From NCBI RefSeq assembly GCF_947090775.1, contig NZ_OX352321.1, positions 3,658,001 through 3,722,000 of the forward strand: a stretch of DNA of 64,000 nt, read 5' to 3'. This document shows positions 16,693 through 24,490 of the stretch, piece after piece. The stretch's first letter is position 1; every line of letters begins with the position of its first letter. Below the pieces are notes generated by a model that saw only the letters and a list, made by a program, of their open reading frames with translations, did not search any database and was not told the DNA's origin. The DNA comes from Pseudarthrobacter sp. MM222. Its GTDB lineage: Bacteria > Actinomycetota > Actinomycetes > Actinomycetales > Micrococcaceae. The position numbers and the translations under genes are program-made.

Positions 16693-16785
16693 GGCGGGTC
16701 TCTTTCGGTGGTTCGGCGCGCGTCCAGGGACGCAGGAGTCTGAGTGCAGGAGTCTGGGGAGTGCAGGGTGGTGCGGCAGATGATG

Positions 16786-16825
16786 CCGGGTGCCGCCGCC
16801 GCGAGGAGGTAGCGGCGACACCCGG
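16786..16825 (-). terminator. Hairpin after the ABC transporter genes
   Basis: Arms 16786-16799 and 16812-16825 pair at 13 of 14 positions around a 12-base loop, between the binding-protein stop and the alpha-galactosidase start. There is no T-run, so it may attenuate or stabilise the transporter mRNA, not end it completely. Confidence 0.45.
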
Positions 16826-16858
16826 GGTGTGTGGCTGCGGGCGGTGCCGCAGCGGGGG

Positions 16859-18199
16859 CTACTTGAAGAGGGCGTTGACCTGGTCGTTGGCCTGGGTGAG
16901 GGAGCTGGCGGGCTTCTTGCCGGAGAGGACGGCGTCCATGGCCGGCTTCATGATGCCGTCCACCTTGGCTGCCTTATCCGCGATCGGGAACAGGAAGGTG
17001 GTGCTGTCCTTGACGTGCGTGGTGAAGGCGGAAACGTCGGTGCCCTTGGCCTTGAATGCTTCGGCTGCCTTCTCGGCGGAGCTGGTGATGGCCGGGAAAA
17101 CCACAGCCTTGGAGGCCACAACGTCCTGGCAGGCGGCGGACCCGAGGTATTCGACCCATTTGACCGAGGCGGCAGGGTTCTTGGTGCCCGCCCAGACGGA
17201 GTCGGCGAGGCCGTTGAACATGCTGGCACGTTTGCCGTCCGGGCCCTTCGGGGTCGGGGCGAACGCGGTTTCCACGCCCTTGTAGCTCTGGTACTGGCCG
17301 ATCAGCCAGTCGCCGGTGGTGTTGATGGCGGCCTTGCCGGCGCCGAAGTTATCCGCCAGGCTGGCGCCGACGGTGGTTTCCAGTTTGGGCATGTAGCCCT
17401 TCTCGGTCAGGCCGGCCCACCAGGCGATGGTGTCCTGGAACTTGGGGTCGTCGTAGTTGAACTCGGTGCCCCAGGGGTTCTTGTCGGTATGGGTCCAGCC
17501 GGTGGTTCCGGTCAGGAAGCTCCACTCGGTCTGGCCCTGGCCGGAGCCGCCGCCGGCCAGCCCGAGGCCGTAGACCGCGACGTTGTTCTTGTCGAACCCG
17601 GCCTCATCGCCACGGACGCCGTTCTTGTCCACGGTCAGGTGCGCGATTGCCTGCTCGTAGCTGCCGCCGTCCTTCGGGTTCCAGTCCAGGTCCGCCATCT
17701 GCCCGGCAGTGAGGCCGGCGGCGTCGGTCATGGCCTTGTTGTAGAAGAGGCCTACGGTGTCCCAGTCCTTGGGCAGGCCGTAGCGCTTCCCGTCCTGGCC
17801 GACCCAGAGCTCCGCCAGGCCCTTGGTGTAGCTCTCCAGCTTGATGCCGTCTTTCGCGACGGCGTCATCCAGGGAGAGCAGCTGCTTCTTCGCGGCGTAC
17901 TCGGGGTACTTGGAGAGGTGGTTGGTGAAGACGTCCGGGGCCGTGCCGGCGACGAAGCCGTTGGTCAGGGTGGTCCAGTAGTCGTCCCAGCCGCGCTGGG
18001 TGATCTTGACCTTGATGTCCGGGTTGGCTTTGGTGAAATCGTCCGCGCACTGCTGGTAGGCCGGGAGCTGGTTTGCGTCCCAGAGCCAGTAGTTGATCTC
18101 GCCCTTGGCTTCGGCGGTTGGGGCGCCGGAACCGCCGCAGGCGGAAAGGGAGAGGGCGATGGCTGCGGCGGCAGCGACGGCGCCGAGGGTCTTCTTCAT
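16859..18199 (-). CDS. Sugar ABC transporter substrate-binding lipoprotein
   Basis: This is a 446-residue family-1 (MalE-like) solute-binding protein. The signal peptide MKKTLGAVAAAAAIALSLSACGG ends in a lipobox (LSAC), giving a membrane-anchored lipoprotein. The mature part shows NPDIKVKITQRGWDDYWTTL, GTAPDVF, LPKDWDTVGLFYNK and GDWLIGQYQ, typical of oligosaccharide binders. The ATG at 18197-18199 follows GAAAGGTCCACC. Two permease genes lie upstream on the same strand and an alpha-galactosidase downstream, so melibiose or raffinose-family sugars are the probable ligands. No ATPase gene is present; actinobacteria commonly use a shared MsiK ATPase encoded elsewhere. Confidence 0.92.
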   Translation of the reverse strand: MKKTLGAVAAAAAIALSLSACGGSGAPTAEAKGEINYWLWDANQLPAYQQCADDFTKANPDIKVKITQRGWDDYWTTLTNGFVAGTAPDVFTNHLSKYPEYAAKKQLLSLDDAVAKDGIKLESYTKGLAELWVGQDGKRYGLPKDWDTVGLFYNKAMTDAAGLTAGQMADLDWNPKDGGSYEQAIAHLTVDKNGVRGDEAGFDKNNVAVYGLGLAGGGSGQGQTEWSFLTGTTGWTHTDKNPWGTEFNYDDPKFQDTIAWWAGLTEKGYMPKLETTVGASLADNFGAGKAAINTTGDWLIGQYQSYKGVETAFAPTPKGPDGKRASMFNGLADSVWAGTKNPAASVKWVEYLGSAACQDVVASKAVVFPAITSSAEKAAEAFKAKGTDVSAFTTHVKDSTTFLFPIADKAAKVDGIMKPAMDAVLSGKKPASSLTQANDQVNALFK

Positions 18200-18263
18200 G
18201 GTGGACCTTTCAGGGATGTACAACGTGGTTGTGCAAAGGTGCGTGGAACAGAACGTGTGGGTG

Positions 18264-19181
18264 CTATTTGATGCCGGAGAAGCCGATGGAGTTGACCACC
18301 CGTTTGCCGAAGGCGATGAAGAGCAGGAGGACGGGCACGGCGGCGATCAGGGTGGCGGCCATCAGACCGGACCAGTCGGGCGCTCCCTGCGGGGACTGGG
18401 ACTTGAAGACACCCAGGCCGACGGTGAGGACCCGGACGCTTTCGTCCTGGCCCACGAGCAGCGGCCAGAAGTATTCGTTCCACTGGCCGATGAAGGTCAG
18501 CAGGGCCAGGGTGGCCAGCGGTGCGGCGGCGTTCGGGAGCACGATCTGGAAGAAGATCCGGACGTGCCTGGCGCCGTCGAGCATCGCGGCCTCCTCCACT
18601 TCGCGGGACATGGAGAGGAAGAACTGGCGCAGGAAGAAGATGGCGAACGGGGTCATGAACAGGAAGGGCAGGGCCAGGCCGGCGAAGCTGTTCAGCAGGC
18701 CGAGGTTCTTGATCATCAGGAAGTTGGGCAGCGCGGTGAAGATCGGCGGAACCATCATCGTGGCGAGGAACAGACCGAACACCGCGTTCCGGCCGGGCCA
18801 GCGGAGCCGGGCGAAGGCGTACGCGGCCAACGCGCTGAAGAACACCTGCCCGGCGGTGGTCACGGTGGCGAAGATGATCGAGTTACGCAGGTACAGCCAG
18901 AAGTTGATCGCGGCGCCGGAACCGCCCTCGGCGATGGCTTCCTCGGCACTCTGCAGGCCGAGGACCCGTTTGAAGGCACCCAGGCTGAAGTCTGCCGGCA
19001 GCAGGTTGCCGGCATTGGAGGCGAGCGAAGCGTTGCTGGAGAGCGCGGTGCGGAGCATCCAGAGGAACGGTGCCACCGTCACGATGACGGCGACGACGAC
19101 GAGCGTCCAGGCGCCGACGCGGCGCCAGTTGACCGGCGTCGTGGGAGCGGGCTTCTTGCGGGAGAGTGCGGAGGTTGTCAT
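18264..19181 (-). CDS. Sugar ABC transporter permease, MalG-type
   Basis: This 305-residue protein has six predicted membrane helices. The EAA loop EEAAMLDGARHVRIFFQIVLP contacts the ATPase, and the C-terminus ends in KRVVNSIGFSGIK as in MalG/carbohydrate permease family 2. An insertion (AEEAIAEGGSGAAINF) lies in the first periplasmic loop. It is 12 bases from the upstream permease gene and 64 from the binding-protein gene, forming one operon controlled by the divergent LacI protein. Confidence 0.92.
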   Translation of the reverse strand: MTTSALSRKKPAPTTPVNWRRVGAWTLVVVAVIVTVAPFLWMLRTALSSNASLASNAGNLLPADFSLGAFKRVLGLQSAEEAIAEGGSGAAINFWLYLRNSIIFATVTTAGQVFFSALAAYAFARLRWPGRNAVFGLFLATMMVPPIFTALPNFLMIKNLGLLNSFAGLALPFLFMTPFAIFFLRQFFLSMSREVEEAAMLDGARHVRIFFQIVLPNAAAPLATLALLTFIGQWNEYFWPLLVGQDESVRVLTVGLGVFKSQSPQGAPDWSGLMAATLIAAVPVLLLFIAFGKRVVNSIGFSGIK

Positions 19182-19193
19182 GGCTGGGGTTCC

Positions 19194-20150
19194 TTAGTCC
19201 AGATCCGATTCGTTGCCCTTGAGGAACTTCATTTGGATGAAGGCCACGAGGGCGAGAATGACGAAGAGAATGACGGACAGGGCCGAGGCGTAGCCGAAGT
19301 CGGATTCACCGAAGGCCTTCTGGTAGATGTACATCTGGATGACGCGGGAGGCGTTGATGGGTCCGCCGCCGGTGGTCACGGCCACGGTGTCGAAGACCTG
19401 GAAGGACCCGATCACTGTGACCACCAGGACCAGCACCAGCACGGGGCGCAGGAGCGGCATCGTGATGCTCCAGAAGGTCCGGGTGGGGGACGCGCCGTCG
19501 AGCGAGGCGACCTCGTAGACGTGGTTGGGGATGGACTGCAGGCCGGCGAAGATCAGCAGCGCCGTGTAGCCCATGTGGCGCCAGACGTTGACTCCGGCGA
19601 TGGTGGGAATGGCCCACTGCTCGCTGCCGAAGAAGGCGATGCGGGGCAGTCCCAGCCAGCTGATCACCTCATTGACGATGCCCATCTGGTAGTCGAGCAT
19701 CCAGAACCACAGCAGCGCCACGATGACGTTGGCGACGAGGAACGGCAGAAGCAGGGCGCCGCGGATAAACGTGGACTTCGCGACCCGGTGCATCAGCAGG
19801 GCCAGCCCGAGTGCAATGACGGTCTGGAAGCCGATGTTCAGGCCGACGTACTGCACGGTGACGCCCATGGCATTCCAGAACAGCTCGTCGGCGAAGATGG
19901 CGGTGTAGTTCCTGGCGCCGATCCAGGCGGGCTCCCCCAGGATGCTGTACTCGGTGAAGCTCAGGTAGATGCCGCGGATGGTGGGCACCAGGTAGAAGGC
20001 GACGAAGCCGATCAGGGCCGGGGCGATGAACAGGAGGGCGATCCGCAGATCTCCGAGGCGTCGTCCCCGGTTGGAGCGGGGAGCGTCCCCGGTGTGCGAG
20101 GGCTTGGATCCTCCAGCCACGGGATCCGGAAGTTTGGTGATGGTAGTCAT
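19194..20150 (-). CDS. Sugar ABC transporter permease, MalF-type
   Basis: This 318-residue first gene of the operon encodes a six-helix permease. Helix 1 is LLFIAPALIGFVAFYLVPTI, followed by the family-typical YLSFTEYSI, and the EAA loop reads YEVASLDGASPTRTFWSITMPLLRP. The ATG at 20148-20150 has AGGAAGAG upstream; an in-frame extension to 20396 is open but would run through the promoter and operators, so it is not used. It pairs with the MalG-type permease in the membrane. Confidence 0.92.
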   Translation of the reverse strand: MTTITKLPDPVAGGSKPSHTGDAPRSNRGRRLGDLRIALLFIAPALIGFVAFYLVPTIRGIYLSFTEYSILGEPAWIGARNYTAIFADELFWNAMGVTVQYVGLNIGFQTVIALGLALLMHRVAKSTFIRGALLLPFLVANVIVALLWFWMLDYQMGIVNEVISWLGLPRIAFFGSEQWAIPTIAGVNVWRHMGYTALLIFAGLQSIPNHVYEVASLDGASPTRTFWSITMPLLRPVLVLVLVVTVIGSFQVFDTVAVTTGGGPINASRVIQMYIYQKAFGESDFGYASALSVILFVILALVAFIQMKFLKGNESDLD

Positions 20151-20194
20151 CGTTGACTCTTCCTGGTGGTGTGATGTGGGTAACAGCTGAGAAG

Positions 20195-20223
20195 AATCTA
20201 CACGAGTAGATCCGGGGTGGCAA
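20195..20223 (-). promoter_or_regulatory. Promoter of the alpha-galactoside ABC operon
   Basis: On the minus strand TTGCCA (20218-20223) and TAGATT (20195-20200) are 17 bases apart. The spacer and -10 are covered by the LacI-type palindrome at 20196-20211, so repressor binding would exclude RNA polymerase. Confidence 0.65.
20196..20211. promoter_or_regulatory. LacI-family operator O1
   Basis: ATCTACACGAGTAGAT has perfect 6-bp arms. Twelve bases (ATCTACACGAGT) recur in inverted orientation at 20276-20287. It overlaps the -10 of the ABC operon promoter. Confidence 0.7.
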
Positions 20224-20271
20224 GTCTTTTTCCGCGGATTTGCCGCCTGGACTTCGTACTCCCCGGTAACG

Positions 20272-20287
20272 ATTGACTCGTGTAGAT
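20272..20287. promoter_or_regulatory. LacI-family operator O2
   Basis: ATTGACTCGTGTAGAT shares 12 consecutive bases with O1 on the other strand and overlaps the TTGACT -35 of the lacI-type gene. Centres of the two sites are 76 bp apart, a distance that could permit looping and joint control of both genes. Confidence 0.6.
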
Positions 20288-20301
20288 TACCGTGCGACAC
20301 T
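20273..20301 (+). promoter_or_regulatory. Promoter of the LacI-type regulator
   Basis: TTGACT (20273-20278), 17 bases, then GACACT (20296-20301), about 40 bases before the ATG at 20341. The -35 lies inside operator O2, indicating autoregulation. Confidence 0.5.
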
Positions 20302-20340
20302 GTCCGAAAACGTGCAGGATGAGAGGGCGCGGGAACTAGC

Positions 20341-21378
20341 ATGGATGCCATGACAACGCCGGCAATCCCCGCCCACCGCAGCCAGGTCACCCGCAAGGAC
20401 GTGGCCCGTTACGCGGGCGTCAGCACCGCCGTCGTGAGCTACGTGGTGAACGGCGGACCGAAGAAGGTGGCGCCGGGCACCGAAGCCAAGGTCCAGGATG
20501 CCATCAGGATCCTGGGGTACCGGCCGAACGCTGCCGCGCGGGCGCTGAAGCTGGGCTCCAGTGAGACGATCGGCCTCGTCATCCCGGACAACTCCAACCC
20601 GTTCTTTTCCCTGCTGGCACATGCGGTCGAAGACGCGGCGGCAGAGCGCGGCTTTGCGCTGCTGCTGACGAATTCCGACGGGAACCTCGCCAAGGAACGC
20701 CGGCACGTGCGTAACCTGGCCGCGCGCCAGGTGGACGGGGTGGTGCTGGCCAGTGTCTTGTTCGAACCCGACCTGGCCGAGCTCGAAGCGGCGGAGATCC
20801 CCTCGGTGCTCCTGAACCACGGCACCGAGTCCCCGGGGTTCAACAGCGTCGGCGTGGACCTCGCTGCCGGGGCCCGGATCGCCGTCGAGCACCTGATCGG
20901 CCACGGCCACACCAACATCGCCCTCGCCATGGGAACGAACACAGCCAACGACTTCGACCGGCGCGAGGCGGGATGGCTGCAGGCCCTCGAAGATGCGGGA
21001 CTGCCCGAAGGCCAGATCGTCCGCGGACCGTTCACCCGCGAGGGCGGCTACACGGCCGGCCGCAGGCTGCTCGCCTCCGCCAACCGGCCCACGGCCGTCT
21101 TTGCCAGTTCGGATATGCAGGCTATCGGCATCCTGCGCGCCGTCCACGAGGCCGGGCTCACCGTGCCGGGCGATATTGCCCTGTCATCCTTCGACGGCTC
21201 GGCCGAAGCCGAGTTCAGCTGGCCCCCGCTCACCACGGTGGAACAACCCGTGCGGGACATGGCGGAGGCCGCCGTCGCCGCCCTCGTCGGCGCCCGCCGC
21301 GGCGAGCAGCCGGAGCACCGCACCTTCCCCACCGCACTCCGGGTGCGGCAGTCCTGCGGCTGCGCCCCGGCGGCCTAA
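20341..21378 (+). CDS. LacI-family transcriptional regulator of alpha-galactoside use
   Basis: This is a 345-residue LacI/GalR protein. Its N-terminal helix-turn-helix is TRKDVARYAGVSTAVVSYVVNG, with the hinge ILGYRPNAAARALK. The periplasmic-binding-protein-like sensor has IGLVIPDNSNPFFSLLA, AVFASSDMQAIGIL and IALSSFDGSAEAEFSWPPLTTV. It is divergent from the ABC/alpha-galactosidase genes, with two matching operators between them. The inducer is probably melibiose, raffinose or galactose. The C-terminal QSCGC is a common ending in actinobacterial members. An internal second Met (residue 4) could be the true start. Confidence 0.93.
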   Translation: MDAMTTPAIPAHRSQVTRKDVARYAGVSTAVVSYVVNGGPKKVAPGTEAKVQDAIRILGYRPNAAARALKLGSSETIGLVIPDNSNPFFSLLAHAVEDAAAERGFALLLTNSDGNLAKERRHVRNLAARQVDGVVLASVLFEPDLAELEAAEIPSVLLNHGTESPGFNSVGVDLAAGARIAVEHLIGHGHTNIALAMGTNTANDFDRREAGWLQALEDAGLPEGQIVRGPFTREGGYTAGRRLLASANRPTAVFASSDMQAIGILRAVHEAGLTVPGDIALSSFDGSAEAEFSWPPLTTVEQPVRDMAEAAVAALVGARRGEQPEHRTFPTALRVRQSCGCAPAA

Positions 21379-21382
21379 CGCC

Positions 21383-21427
21383 CATCGACTGCTCCGTAAC
21401 CGCCGTTTTGAGGGGTTCAAAAGGGCG
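21383..21427. repeat. Truncated copy of the intergenic palindromic element
   Basis: The left arm (21383-21404, starting CATCGACTGCTCC like the copy at 14370) is complete, as is the central TTTTGAGGGGTTCAAAA. The right arm begins as AAGGGCGGT and stops after about nine bases, where the 56-bp tandem array begins. The expected GGAGCAGTCGATG is missing. The array and the truncation share their junction. Confidence 0.6.
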
Positions 21428-21430
21428 GTG

Positions 21431-21990
21431 GGGGGCCCACGCCGGCAGGGTTCCCTGGCCGAGCTTGTGAGGCGAGGGGGCCGGTGGGGGGCCCACGCCG
21501 GCAGGGTTCCCTGCCCGAGCTTGCGAGGCGAGGGGGCCGGTGGGGGGCCCACGCCGGCAGGGTTCCCTGCCCGAGCTTGCGAGGCGAGGGGGCCGGTGGG
21601 GGGCCCACGCCGGCAGGGTTCCCTGCCCGAGCTTGCGAGGCGAGGGGGCCGGTGGGGGGCCCACGCCGGCAGGGTTCCCTGCCCGAGCTTGCGAGGCGAG
21701 GGGGCCGGTGGGGGGCCCACGCCGGCAGGGTTCCCTGCCCGAGCTTGCGAGGCGAGGGGGCCGGTGGGGGGCCCACGCCGGCAGGGTTCCCTGGCCGAGC
21801 TTGCGAGGCGAGGGGGCCGGTGGGGGGCCCACGCCGGCAGGGTTCCCTGGCCGAGCTTGCGAGGCGAGGGGGCCGGTGGGGGGCCCACGCCGGCAGGGTT
21901 CCCTGGCCGAGCTTGCGAGGCGAGGGGGCCGGTGGGGGGCCCACGCCGGCAGGGTTCCCTGGCCGAGCTTGCGAGGCGAGGGGGCCGGCG
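21431..21990. repeat. Tandem array: ten copies of a 56-bp unit
   Basis: Ten head-to-tail 56-bp units run from 21431 to 21990 with almost no divergence. Copies 1 and 7-10 read CCCTGGCC where copies 2-6 read CCCTGCCC, and copy 1 alone has CTTGTGAGG where the rest have CTTGCGAGG. Each unit includes GGGGGCCC, the palindrome CAGGGTTCCCTG and GCGAGGCGAGGGGGCCGG. The unit length is not a multiple of three. Several frames happen to be stop-free, but they have no start signal and translate to different peptides in successive units, so I treat it as non-coding. It fills the gap between the convergent lacI-type and galTK genes. It may act in termination, chromosome structure or as a variable-number repeat. 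Confidence 0.93.
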
Positions 21991-22004
21991 GGGAGCAACC
22001 GACG

Positions 22005-24329
22005 TCAGGAAATGCGCCCGGCGCCCGCCGCCGGTGTGACGGTGAAGATATCGGGCGCGGTGAATCCTGCGTCCGCGAATGCCCGGACGACGGCGTCCCG
22101 TACCTGCTGCTCGTGCCGCGCCGGGGTCAGGGCGATGGCCGAGCCGCCGAAGCCGCCGCCGGTCATGCGGGCGCCGATGGCGCCGGCGGCGCGGGCCGTG
22201 GCCACGGCGAGATCGAGCTCGGGGCAGGAGATCTCGAAGTCGTCCCGCATGGAGACGTGGCTGGCATCCAGGAACTGGCCGATGTGGGCCGGTCCCTGGC
22301 TCCGGAGAGCGTCCACGGTCAGCAGCACGCGGTGGTTCTCGGTGACAATGTGGCGGACGCGTCGGAACGTCACAGGATCAAGCAGCGCGCGGGCCTCGTC
22401 AAGGTCGGCGACGGTGACGTCGCGCAATGCCTTGACGCCGAGGACGTCGGCGCCGAGCTCGCAGGAGGCACGGCGGGAGGCATAGCCGCCGTCGGCGTGC
22501 GAGTGCGAGACCTTCGTGTCGATGACGAGCAGCACGAGCCCCGACTCCTGGGCCTCGAACGGGACGAGTTGCACGGCCTGGTCCCTGCAGTCGAGGAAGA
22601 CGGCCTGCCCGGCGGCCCCGCGCAGGGACGCCGACTGATCCATGATTCCGGTCGGAGCGCCGACGAACGCGTTTTCCGCGTGCTGGGTCAGCCGGACCAT
22701 GTCCTCGGCGGACAGCCCTGCCCCGGTGAGTTCGTTCAGGGCCGTGATGACCGCACATTCAATCGCGTGCGAGGAGGACAATCCAGCGCCAAGGGGCACG
22801 TCGGAGTCCAGCAGAAGGTCGAATCCGGGAACGTCGAGGCCGTGCCGCTGAAGCGCCCAGGCCACGCCGAGGGGGTATTTGGCCCATCCCTTCACGGCAC
22901 CGGGCACAAGGTCCGCGGCGTCGGCCTGGACCGGGCCTTGGTCGCCAAAGGTGGACAGCAGCCTGATCGTGGAGTCCCCGCGGAGGCGGAGCGCCGTCCG
23001 GGCCCGCTTGTCAATGGCGAAGGGCAGCACAAAGCCCTCGTTGTAGTCGGTGTGCTCGCCGATCAGGTTGACCCGGCCGGGGGCGGCCCAGACGCCGTCC
23101 GGGGCGGCCCCGAAGGTCTCCTCGAAGCGGGCCGCCAGGTCGCGGGCCTGGGCGTCAGCGCGTGCGGTGGTGTTCATGCGGGGGGCGCCTTCCGGGGTCA
23201 GGGCCGCGTGGGTCCGGACAACATCGGCCGGCACGACGGCGGCTTCGCGCAGCCGGGCGGCGACGGATTCGGGCGTGGTGTCGTTGATGAAGGCGCCCAT
23301 GGCAGCCTCGGAGCCCGCGAGGTATTTGAGCTTGTCGGCCGCACGCCGCGGTGAGGTCAGCTGCAGATGCAGTTGCCCAGCCCGGCGCATGTGCGGCTCG
23401 AGCGGAGCCTGGTGCCAGGCCGCGATGTAGGGGGTCGGCGTCGGGTAGAGGGCGTCGAAACGCTTGAGCAGTTCGGGGTAGAGGTCCGCCAGTTCGTCGC
23501 GTTCAGCCCCGTTCAGCCCTGCCAGGTCCTGGACCTGGCGGTGCGGGACGAGATGGACTTCCAGCGGCCAGCGTGCGGCAAAGGGGACGTAGGCGCTGAA
23601 ATGTTCGCCCTCGAGGACCATGCGGCTGCCGTCGCTGCGCTCGGACTGGAGGAGGGACGAGGTGAGGGTCGCGGTGCCGTCCGAGTTGTCGAAGTACTCG
23701 CCTGCCGCGGCGGCCAGGACGGCGGCGCGGGGCGTGACATAGGGGTAGGCGTAGATCTGCCCGTGCGGGTGGTGGAGGGTGACGCCGATTTCCGGGCCCC
23801 GGTTTTCGAACGGGAAGACCTGCTGGATGCCGGGCAACGCGCTGAGGGCCGCAGTCCGGTGGGCCCAGGCATCGATTACCGTCCGGGTTCGCTGCCAGCC
23901 CAGTTCGGCAAAGGATCCGGTGTGCTCCGGAGTGAAGGCAACCACTTCACAGCGGCCCACCGCGGGTGCCGTGGTCCCCCAGACCGGCACGGCATGGATC
24001 TCGTTCGTGTCCGGACCGAGCGAGGGGAAGCGGTTCTCAAAGACTGCCACGTCGTAGTCGGGGGCAGGAATCTCGGTCTGGTTGGCCGGCGTCGTGGGGC
24101 AGATCGGGCACTGGTCCGCCGGCGGCAGGTGCGTTCGCGACTGCCGGTGCGCAGCGACGGCCACCCATTCCCGACTCAGCGCATCAAAGCGCAGTTGGCC
24201 GGGTTCCGGGCGGGCGGGAAGATCGCGGTGGTCCACCAGCGACGCCGGAGGGCGCTCCGGGGACGCGGCGTCATCGAAGTAGAGGATCTCCCGGCCGTCT
24301 GCCAGCCTGGTCATGGTGGTTCGTGTCAT
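22005..24329 (-). CDS. galT-galK: Fused galactose-1-phosphate uridylyltransferase and galactokinase
   Basis: One 774-residue frame contains both Leloir enzymes with no stop between them. Residues 1 to ~375 are GalT: zinc-binding CPIC, FENRFPSLGP, and HPHGQIYAYPY with the nucleophilic His. Residues ~385-774 are GalK: PGRVNLIGEHTDYNEGF, GAGLSSSHAIE (ATP loop) and MTGGGFGGSAIAL. The junction has an internal ATG at 23175-23177 (residue 385) with GGAAGG nine bases upstream, so a separate GalK may also be made. In most genomes these are two genes. The enzyme or enzymes convert galactose released by the nearby alpha-galactosidase into UDP-galactose; galE is not in the window. Two starts (24329, 24314) are possible. 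Confidence 0.9.
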   Translation of the reverse strand: MTRTTMTRLADGREILYFDDAASPERPPASLVDHRDLPARPEPGQLRFDALSREWVAVAAHRQSRTHLPPADQCPICPTTPANQTEIPAPDYDVAVFENRFPSLGPDTNEIHAVPVWGTTAPAVGRCEVVAFTPEHTGSFAELGWQRTRTVIDAWAHRTAALSALPGIQQVFPFENRGPEIGVTLHHPHGQIYAYPYVTPRAAVLAAAAGEYFDNSDGTATLTSSLLQSERSDGSRMVLEGEHFSAYVPFAARWPLEVHLVPHRQVQDLAGLNGAERDELADLYPELLKRFDALYPTPTPYIAAWHQAPLEPHMRRAGQLHLQLTSPRRAADKLKYLAGSEAAMGAFINDTTPESVAARLREAAVVPADVVRTHAALTPEGAPRMNTTARADAQARDLAARFEETFGAAPDGVWAAPGRVNLIGEHTDYNEGFVLPFAIDKRARTALRLRGDSTIRLLSTFGDQGPVQADAADLVPGAVKGWAKYPLGVAWALQRHGLDVPGFDLLLDSDVPLGAGLSSSHAIECAVITALNELTGAGLSAEDMVRLTQHAENAFVGAPTGIMDQSASLRGAAGQAVFLDCRDQAVQLVPFEAQESGLVLLVIDTKVSHSHADGGYASRRASCELGADVLGVKALRDVTVADLDEARALLDPVTFRRVRHIVTENHRVLLTVDALRSQGPAHIGQFLDASHVSMRDDFEISCPELDLAVATARAAGAIGARMTGGGFGGSAIALTPARHEQQVRDAVVRAFADAGFTAPDIFTVTPAAGAGRIS

Positions 24330-24336
24330 GGTCTAA

Positions 24337-24365
24337 TTTGTACACGATAAAACATTTTCGAACAA
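24337..24365 (-). promoter_or_regulatory. Promoter of galT-galK, possibly giving a leaderless mRNA
   Basis: On the minus strand TTGTTC (24360-24365) and TACAAA (24337-24342) are 17 bases apart. Transcription would begin about 7 bases past the -10, at or within a few bases of the first ATG (24329). That ATG has no ribosome-binding site, so leaderless translation is plausible. A TTCGAA core overlaps the -35. Confidence 0.5.
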
Positions 24366-24490
24366 TAGAGAACACCAAAGCTTGGGGCGAGGCGTCCGCC
24401 TGCTCCTGGCCAAGATTAGGATGGGCAGGAGGAAGCTCGCCCAGCCGCCACTCCCCCAAGCCTCTTGTCAGCACGTTCGAAGGACGCAGC

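Noticed and set aside
18093..20156. 687-codon plus-strand open frame opposite the ABC genes
   Set aside because: It is rich in Glu, Asp, Gly and His without a domain, and the minus strand encodes two clear permeases.
21431..21990. CRISPR array
   Set aside because: The units are contiguous identical 56-bp repeats with no variable spacers and no cas genes in the window.
21424..22039. Long open frames encoding repeat-rich Gly/Arg/Pro proteins across the array
   Set aside because: They result from a stop-free G/C-rich repeat. Unit length is not divisible by three, no ribosome site is present, and frames on both strands are equally open.
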